The notes below the pieces were generated by a model. The model was not told the origin of the DNA and ran no database searches. It saw nothing but the letters and a program-made list of their open reading frames with translations. From Pseudonocardiales bacterium (GTDB lineage Bacteria; Actinomycetota; Actinomycetes; Mycobacteriales; Jatrophihabitantaceae): a stretch of 11,034 nt of DNA. Positions 6,009 to 11,034 of the stretch are shown piece after piece. Within the stretch, counting starts at the first letter, position 1. Each line of letters starts with the position of its first letter. A program made the translations under genes and the position numbers. The stretch spans positions 1-11,034 of the forward strand of contig JAODNL010000291.1 in NCBI GenBank assembly GCA_025465405.1. Direction: 5' to 3'.

Positions 6009-6035
6009 TTGGCACTCGGCTAGGCTGAGTGCCAG
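6009..6035 (+). promoter_or_regulatory. CIRCE operator 2 (HrcA site)
   Basis: TTGGCACTC, a 9-bp spacer, then GAGTGCCAG: a second, nearly symmetric CIRCE. Its centre is 34 bp after that of the first. The pair lies upstream of the groEL2-type gene and suggests tight, possibly cooperative repression. Confidence 0.92.
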
Positions 6036-6131
6036 CCGGTCGCAGTGAGGGGCTTCATACGAGCGCCGTCCGTCGCGGGCACTGAGCCGGACCACACAAA
6101 CGTGTCCATCTACGAGTAAGGACGACACCGC

Positions 6132-7760
6132 ATGGCCAAGTTGATCGCGTTCGACGAAGAGGCCCGCCGCGGTCTTGAGCGCGGCATGAACGTACTCGCC
6201 GACGCCGTGAAGGTGACGCTGGGCCCCAAGGGCCGCAACGTCGTGTTGGAGAAGAAGTGGGGCGCCCCCACGATCACCAACGACGGTGTCAGCATCGCCA
6301 AGGAGATCGAGCTCGACGATCCGTGGGAGAAGATCGGCGCCGAGCTGGTCAAGGAAGTAGCCAAGAAGACCGATGACGTTGCTGGTGACGGCACGACGAC
6401 GGCCACCGTGCTCGCCCAGGCGCTGGTGAAGGAAGGCCTGCGCAACGTGGCCGCCGGTGCCAACCCGATGGCGCTCAAGCGCGGCATCGAAGCGGCTGTG
6501 GCGTCGGTGTCCGAGGTGCTGGGCAACCAGGCCAAGGACGTCGAGACCAAGGAGCAGATCGCCGCTACCGCGTCGATCTCGGCCGCGGACACCACGGTCG
6601 GTGAGCTCATCGCCGAGGCGATGGACAAGGTCGGCAAGGAAGGCGTCATCACCGTCGAGGAGAGCAACACCTTCGGCCTCGAGCTCGAGCTCACCGAGGG
6701 CATGCGCTTCGACAAGGGCTACATCAGCCCGTATTTCGTCACCGACCCCGAGCGTATGGAAGCCGTCCTCGACGATCCGTACATCCTCATCGTCGAGAAC
6801 AAGATCTCGAACGTGAAGGATCTGCTGCCGCTGCTAGAGAAGGTCATGCAGACCGGCAAGCCGCTGGCGATCATCGCCGAGGATGTCGAGGGCGAGGCCC
6901 TGGCCACCCTGGTCGTCAACAAGATCCGTGGCACCTTCAAGTCCGTCGCCGTCAAGGCGCCTGGCTTCGGCGACCGCCGCAAGGCGATGCTGGGTGACAT
7001 CGCGATCCTGACCGGTGCGCAGGTGATCAGCGAGACCGTCGGTCTCAAGCTGGAGAACGCCGGTATCGAGCTCCTCGGCCGGGCCCGGAAGTTCACCACC
7101 ACCAAGGACGAGACGACGATCGTCGAGGGTGCCGGTGACCCCGACCAGATCCAGGGTCGGGTCAACCAGATCCGCGCCGAGATCGAGAAGAGCGACTCGG
7201 ACTACGACCGCGAGAAGCTGCAGGAGCGGCTGGCGAAGCTCGCCGGCGGTGTTGCAGTGATCAAGGTCGGCGCGGCCACCGAGGTCGAGCTCAAGGAGCG
7301 CAAGCACCGCATCGAGGACGCCGTTCGCAACGCGAAGGCGGCCGTCGAGGAGGGCTTGCTGGCCGGTGGTGGCGTGGCCCTGGCCAACGCCGTCGGCACC
7401 GCGTTCGACAAGCTCGACCTGTCGGGCGACGAGGCCACCGGAGCGAACATCGGCAAGGTGGCGCTGACTGCTCCGCTCAAGCAGATCGCGATCAACGCCG
7501 GTCTCGAGGGCGGCGTCGTCGCCGAAAAGGTCAACTCGCTGCCCCCGGGCCACGGCCTGAACGCCGCGACCGGCGAGTATGTCGACATGTTCGCAGAGGG
7601 CATCGTCGAGCCGGCCAAGGTGACTCGTTCGGCGCTGCAGAACGCCGCGTCGATCGCCGCGCTGTTCCTCACCACCGAGGCGGTTGTCGCCGACAAGCCG
7701 GAGAAGCAGCCGGCTGGCGGCGGCGGCGGCATGCCCGGCGGCGGTGACATGGACTTCTGA
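6132..7760 (+). CDS. groEL: Chaperonin GroEL (GroEL2-type, 60 kDa)
   Basis: The product is 542 aa, near full length for the family. It opens MAKLIAFDEEARRGLERGMN. The ATP-site loop GDGTTT is at 85-90, NPMALKRGIE is at about 110-119, the apical region contains EDVEGEALATLVVNKIRGTFK, and the conserved helix KHRIEDAVRNAKAAVEEG precedes the ATPase C-terminal half. The C terminus is Gly/Met-rich (GGGGGMPGGGDMDF), as in actinobacterial GroEL2, and not the His-rich tail of GroEL1. GroEL rings fold cytoplasmic proteins with GroES and ATP. There is no groES next to it, as expected for groEL2; groES should be elsewhere, beside groEL1. Two CIRCE sites mark HrcA control, AAGGA (6118-6122) is the ribosome site, and a strong hairpin ends the transcript. 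Confidence 0.98.
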   Translation: MAKLIAFDEEARRGLERGMNVLADAVKVTLGPKGRNVVLEKKWGAPTITNDGVSIAKEIELDDPWEKIGAELVKEVAKKTDDVAGDGTTTATVLAQALVKEGLRNVAAGANPMALKRGIEAAVASVSEVLGNQAKDVETKEQIAATASISAADTTVGELIAEAMDKVGKEGVITVEESNTFGLELELTEGMRFDKGYISPYFVTDPERMEAVLDDPYILIVENKISNVKDLLPLLEKVMQTGKPLAIIAEDVEGEALATLVVNKIRGTFKSVAVKAPGFGDRRKAMLGDIAILTGAQVISETVGLKLENAGIELLGRARKFTTTKDETTIVEGAGDPDQIQGRVNQIRAEIEKSDSDYDREKLQERLAKLAGGVAVIKVGAATEVELKERKHRIEDAVRNAKAAVEEGLLAGGGVALANAVGTAFDKLDLSGDEATGANIGKVALTAPLKQIAINAGLEGGVVAEKVNSLPPGHGLNAATGEYVDMFAEGIVEPAKVTRSALQNAASIAALFLTTEAVVADKPEKQPAGGGGGMPGGGDMDF

Positions 7761-7778
7761 GTCCATACCTGCTGTACG

Positions 7779-7812
7779 CGAAGGGGCGGTCCCGAAAGGG
7801 GCCGCCCCTTCG
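7779..7812 (+). terminator. Terminator after groEL
   Basis: A 15-bp stem (7779-7793 with 7798-7812, one G-T pair) is closed by a GAAA tetraloop, 18 bp after the groEL stop. No T-tract follows (CGTGCTGG), which is common in high-GC genomes. Confidence 0.8.
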
Positions 7813-7830
7813 TGCTGGCAGGATGCGAGC

Positions 7831-8412
7831 GTGGGGCCACGGGACTTCGACGCGGTCGCGTTGGGCAATCGCGAGTGCGACGCCTGGGCGGCGTACTACC
7901 GTCGCCAATGGCGCGCGTTCCTGGTGTCGGCCGTGGCAATGGTGCGAATCGGCTTCGGGATGAGCTGGCCGCGAACTCTGCGCGGCGCGTGGTACGTGCT
8001 GCGGGCCAACCAGCTGTGGGCGCCCTACCCGGACAACGATCCGCCGGCCGCCCGAGCCTGCATGCGGCGCTTCTACGGACTGGTCGCGCGTGGCGGCGAG
8101 CTGCGCATCGACCCGTATGAGGCGGCGCGGCGGGAGGTCGAGTGGTGGCGGGTCCACCGGATGCACCAGCGCGAGGATCAGCTGTCCGAAGCCGATCTCG
8201 TCGAGGCGCTGGTCGACCTGTTCAGCTACGTCTACAGCGCCGAACGGGGCGCCGTGCGCGAGGCCGCCGAGCACCGCGTGCTCGCCATGCGGCACTCCGA
8301 CGAGTGGGTCGATGCCGGATGTCCCGTCGACCATCCGCTACTCGCAGCCGAGCGGGCCGCGCTGATCGCGTCGTACAGCGCGTTGCTGGCGGCCGTCCAC
8401 ACGCGATCTTGA
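7831..8412 (+). CDS. Conserved hypothetical protein
   Basis: The product is 193 aa from GTG 7831. Function is not recognised. The sequence is rich in Trp, Tyr and Arg and looks alpha-helical. The region LVSAVAMVRIGFGM (31-44) is weakly hydrophobic, but no clear membrane protein emerges. ANQLWAPYPDNDP (59-71), VEWWRVHRMHQRED (103-116) and a Leu-rich helix at 120-135 look like conserved blocks; from memory, similar proteins of unknown function exist in other actinobacteria. The start was chosen because a longer in-frame reading would run back into groEL and the terminator; GGCAGGA (7816-7822) serves as ribosome site. It begins only 18 bp after the terminator hairpin, so it depends either on read-through from groEL or on a promoter hidden in the groEL 3' end. 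It converges on the antiporter gene. Confidence 0.75.
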   Translation: MGPRDFDAVALGNRECDAWAAYYRRQWRAFLVSAVAMVRIGFGMSWPRTLRGAWYVLRANQLWAPYPDNDPPAARACMRRFYGLVARGGELRIDPYEAARREVEWWRVHRMHQREDQLSEADLVEALVDLFSYVYSAERGAVREAAEHRVLAMRHSDEWVDAGCPVDHPLLAAERAALIASYSALLAAVHTRS

Positions 8413-8455
8413 TGTTCTCCGCGGGTCATGACCCCGCGTCGCCATCAAGATCGCG
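8402..8455. terminator. Large nested palindrome between convergent genes (probable bidirectional terminator)
   Basis: Outer arms CGCGATCTTGATG (8402-8414) and CATCAAGATCGCG (8443-8455) are perfect 13-bp complements. An inner palindrome (8420-8438, around GGGTCATGACCC, one bulge) fills much of the loop. It spans the stop codon of the upstream gene (8412) and ends 4 bp before the last codon of the antiporter gene (8460), serving both strands. It may equally be a copy of a dispersed palindromic repeat. Confidence 0.7.
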
Positions 8456-8459
8456 GAGT

Positions 8460-10328
8460 TCAGCCCGGCATCTCGTCCACGAAGCACCAGCGCCATGCCT
8501 CGCCGGGTTCGATGCTGCGCATCACCGGGTGCCAGGTTCCGCGGAAGTGTGCGGTCGCGTGCTTCTGCGGGGACGAGTCGCAGCAGCCGACGTGCCCGCA
8601 AGTCAGGCACAGCCGAAGGTGCACCCACCGCGTGCCGTCGCGCAGGCATTCCTCGCAGCCTTCCGGGGTTCGAGCGGTTGTCACCCGTGGTGCGTTGCGC
8701 AGGTGCTCGCAATCACCGGCCCGTTGGTGCGGCGTCGTGAGCTCGTTGTCCAGTCGGGCGGCCGCGTCCTCGATGCGGTCGAGCATGGACTCCTCCATGT
8801 CGATCGCCGTCAGGGCGGCGCGTAGCACCTCCTCGTCGTACACGCCGCGGTCGCGGGCTTCGAGGATCGAGCTGCGTTCGGCGGCGAGCATCTGCGTGCG
8901 CAGCCGGTAGTACGCGGCCGACGGCGGTTCGATTTCGGACTGGGGGCGTCCCAGCTGCTCCCACAACTGATTGCTGCGGCGGACTCCACGCTGGCGCAAC
9001 TGCTCGAGCACCTCAGGCGGATCGTCGGCTTTCTCCAGTTGTTCGAGAACAGCCAGCCCGGCGCGCGACGCATCAGTGACCAGCGACGCCGACTGCAGCG
9101 CGTCCTCCGCCGCGTCGGGCCCGGGCAGTCCCAGGCGTCGAACGAGCCACGGCAGGGTCAGCCCCTGCACTAGGAGCGTTCCGGCGACGACGATGAACGC
9201 CGCGAGGCTCAGCAGGCTGCGGTGGGCCGTGTCGACCGGCAAGAGGAAGACGGCGGCCAGCGTGACCACGCCGCGCATTCCCGCCCAGGACACGATCGCG
9301 CTGACGCGCCATGACCAGCTGGGCTGACCGAGCAGCCGCAGCGCTCCGGCCGCGGCGTACACCCAGACAAGCCTGGCGACGACGGCCGTTGCGAGCACGA
9401 TCAGGCAGGGCGGGATCACCTGCCCCCACGGCAGATGTTCGTGCCGCACGTCGTCGATCAGTGGCCGGATCTGCAGCCCGATCAACAGGAACACGACGTT
9501 CTCCAGCAAGAACTGCACCGTGCGCCAGTTGATGTTCTCGGCGATCCGCGACGCCGCTGACTGCAGCACCGGCGCCTTGTGCCCGAGCACCAGGCCCGTC
9601 ACGACGACCGCCAGCACACCGGACGCGTGGATCTGCTCGGCGGGCAGGAACGCGACGTAGGGAGCCGCGAACGACAGGGTGGTGTCGAGCACCGGATCGG
9701 TAATGTGCCGGCGGATCTGCGCCAGCACCGCCGCCGCGATCAACCCGATCAGCAGGCCACCGCCGGCGGCGCGGATGAAGTCCCAGCCGACGTTCCATGC
9801 CGAGACCGACGCGGTCATTGCCGCGATGGCCGTGTTCAACGCGACCAGTGCGGCCGCGTCGTTGACCAGGCTCTCCGATTCGAGGATCGAGACGATTCGC
9901 CGCGGCATGCCCACCCGACGGGCCACCGTGGTCGCGGCCACCGCGTCCGGCGGCGCGACCACGGCACCGAGCGCGAACGCGGCGGCCAGCGAGACGCCGG
10001 GCATCACCCACCAGGCGACTACTCCGATCGTCAATGTCGAGAACGCGACCAGGCCGACGGACAGCAGGCCGATCGCCCGCCGGTTCGCGCGGAAGTCCAC
10101 CAGGGAGGTGCGGATCGCCGCGGCGTAGAGCAGGGGCGGCAGCAGCCCGATCAGGACCAGGTCGGGCGTCAGGACGATCTCGAGCACGTGCGGGATGAAG
10201 GAGATGCAGACGCCGACGACCACCATCGCGAGCGGTTCGGACAGGTTCAGCCGCCGCGAGAATGCGGCCACGAATCCGACGACGGCGACGAGCCCGAGGA
10301 TGTCCAGCGCCGCATGCACGGGTGCCAT
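8460..10328 (-). CDS. Na+/H+ antiporter (CPA1/NhaP type) with C-terminal UBP zinc finger
   Basis: The product is 622 aa. Residues about 5-400 form the CPA1 exchanger, with some twelve hydrophobic helices. Motifs include GLLPPLLYAAAIRTSL (61-76), APPDAVAATTVARR (125-138), ESESLVNDAAALV with N156 and D157, the ion-binding type pair, and SWAGMRGVVTLA (347-358). A cytoplasmic helical linker (about 405-530) follows. The C terminus (about 540-622) is a ZnF_UBP domain: CEH (540-542), CEEC (558-561), CLTCG (574-578) and later His residues at 590, 594 and 600. It exchanges Na+ (or K+) for H+ at the membrane, serving pH and salt balance. UBP fingers in eukaryotes bind ubiquitin C termini; in bacteria the partner is unknown. 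ATG 10328 (MAPVHAALDILGLV) is chosen; an in-frame ATG at 10421 would overlap the divergent gene and add no helix. Confidence 0.93.
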   Translation of the reverse strand: MAPVHAALDILGLVAVVGFVAAFSRRLNLSEPLAMVVVGVCISFIPHVLEIVLTPDLVLIGLLPPLLYAAAIRTSLVDFRANRRAIGLLSVGLVAFSTLTIGVVAWWVMPGVSLAAAFALGAVVAPPDAVAATTVARRVGMPRRIVSILESESLVNDAAALVALNTAIAAMTASVSAWNVGWDFIRAAGGGLLIGLIAAAVLAQIRRHITDPVLDTTLSFAAPYVAFLPAEQIHASGVLAVVVTGLVLGHKAPVLQSAASRIAENINWRTVQFLLENVVFLLIGLQIRPLIDDVRHEHLPWGQVIPPCLIVLATAVVARLVWVYAAAGALRLLGQPSWSWRVSAIVSWAGMRGVVTLAAVFLLPVDTAHRSLLSLAAFIVVAGTLLVQGLTLPWLVRRLGLPGPDAAEDALQSASLVTDASRAGLAVLEQLEKADDPPEVLEQLRQRGVRRSNQLWEQLGRPQSEIEPPSAAYYRLRTQMLAAERSSILEARDRGVYDEEVLRAALTAIDMEESMLDRIEDAAARLDNELTTPHQRAGDCEHLRNAPRVTTARTPEGCEECLRDGTRWVHLRLCLTCGHVGCCDSSPQKHATAHFRGTWHPVMRSIEPGEAWRWCFVDEMPG

Positions 10329-10406
10329 TCTGCCTGGGCCGGGAGAGTCGCCCGTGCTGTGGATAACCCCGGTCGTCGGTCGGTCCGCTGTGCCACACTC
10401 CCGCCC

Positions 10407-11034
10407 ATGCAAATCGGGCATTCGGGACGCGTGCTGCTGTTCGCGTTTGCCACCGCGCTGACGCTGACCGGATGTACCGGATCCTCGAAGCCGAAGCGCA
10501 CCGCCACCCCCACGTTCTCGGAGCTGGCGGCCACGGGATCGCCCACGGGATCGTCCGCGGGATCGTCCGCGGGATCGGCCAGGCCTACGGTGGCCAGGAG
10601 CGTTCCCAACACGCGCCCTGGCGAGAAGCCGCCGGTGCTGCCGGCCGCGGCCCGCTCCGATACCGCCCTCGGCGCCACCGAGTTCGCGCGGTTCTGGATC
10701 GAAGCCCTGGACTGGGGCTACGCCACCACCGACTCAACCCTCGCCAGACACATGTATGCGTCGAGCTGCGCCGAATGTGCGCGTCTCGTCAGCATCATCG
10801 ATTCGGCGAGGACGGCCGGTAACTACTTCCGCGGGGGTCGCATTGACATCTCCGCATGGATCGTCGCCGACAACGACGGTCGCCACCGCGCGACACAAGC
10901 AGTGGACGTCACGTACTCGCAAAGTGCGATTGATGTGCTCGCCGAATCCGGTATCCACGTCGGATCCAGTCCAGGAGTGACCGGTCTCGTTCGACGGGTC
11001 TGGGTCCGACCAGCGAGCCACAGCTGGTCGATCG
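10407..11034 (+). CDS. DUF6318-like lipoprotein (3' truncated by the window edge)
   Basis: About 209 aa are visible, and the frame is still open at the end. A lipoprotein signal peptide opens it: MQIGHSGRVLLFAFATALTL, then the lipobox LTGC with Cys at 23, which would be lipidated and held outside the membrane. A low-complexity linker (about 36-75) follows, with four Gly-Ser repeats. The folded domain starts near 86 with ATEFARFWIEALDWGYATTD, and SSCAECARLVSII holds two Cys that could form a disulfide. This pattern resembles the actinobacterial DUF6318 lipoproteins, whose function is unknown. It is divergent from the antiporter with a 78-bp space. No function can be given. Confidence 0.78.
   Translation, partial: MQIGHSGRVLLFAFATALTLTGCTGSSKPKRTATPTFSELAATGSPTGSSAGSSAGSARPTVARSVPNTRPGEKPPVLPAAARSDTALGATEFARFWIEALDWGYATTDSTLARHMYASSCAECARLVSIIDSARTAGNYFRGGRIDISAWIVADNDGRHRATQAVDVTYSQSAIDVLAESGIHVGSSPGVTGLVRRVWVRPASHSWSI
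10533..10580 (+). repeat. 12-bp tandem repeat (four units) in the lipoprotein linker
   Basis: Four units of (A/G)CGGGATCGNCC lie at 10533-10544, 10545-10556, 10557-10568 and 10569-10580, differing by one or two bases. They encode a Thr/Ser/Gly-rich stretch (TGSPTGSSAGSSAGSA) in the linker between the lipid anchor and the folded domain. Slippage at such a site could change linker length without breaking the frame. Confidence 0.85.

Noticed and set aside
10358..10366. Perfect DnaA-box-like TGTGGATAA (reverse of TTATCCACA)
   Set aside because: A single box between two divergent genes, with no cluster, AT-rich region or dnaA/dnaN nearby, does not make an origin.

Overview
This is 11 kb of high-GC DNA, almost certainly from an actinobacterium. 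The supporting signs are strong G/C bias at third codon positions, GTG starts, a LytR_C protein, paired CIRCE operators ahead of a groEL2-type chaperonin with no groES beside it, an NhaP antiporter carrying a UBP zinc finger, and a DUF6318 lipoprotein. The genus cannot be fixed from sequence alone. No intergenic stretch exceeds about 205 bp.

Left (1-2000): a membrane-anchored LytR_C protein is followed by a clear SAM-I (S-box) riboswitch. The riboswitch leads straight into a threonine-synthase-family PLP enzyme. A SAM sensor on this gene, and its resemblance to the Streptomyces gene near csp/groEL2, suggest a MetM-type homocysteine synthase rather than a housekeeping ThrC. The small sulfur-carrier gene (metO) expected next to it is missing.

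Middle (2001-5120): a minus-strand gene with an AbiEi-like HTH and a DUF559/VSR-like nuclease domain lies between two blocks built from an 18-bp repeat. The blocks are about 83 bp each, are arranged as inverted copies of one another, and define a cassette of about 1,156 bp (2009-3164). Next come a divergent pair: an XRE/MmyB-like regulator and an aldo/keto reductase lacking the usual catalytic His.

Stress section (5121-7830): a cold-shock protein with a strong terminator, a small ABM-fold protein, two CIRCE operators, groEL2 and its terminator.

Right (7831-11034): a conserved protein of unknown function; a large palindrome between convergent genes; a CPA1/NhaP-type Na+/H+ antiporter with a C-terminal UBP zinc finger; and, divergent from it, a DUF6318-like lipoprotein cut by the window edge.

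Functionally the window combines SAM-controlled sulfur amino acid metabolism, HrcA-type heat-shock control and cold shock. The middle section looks like an insertion between the metM-like gene and csp/groEL2.
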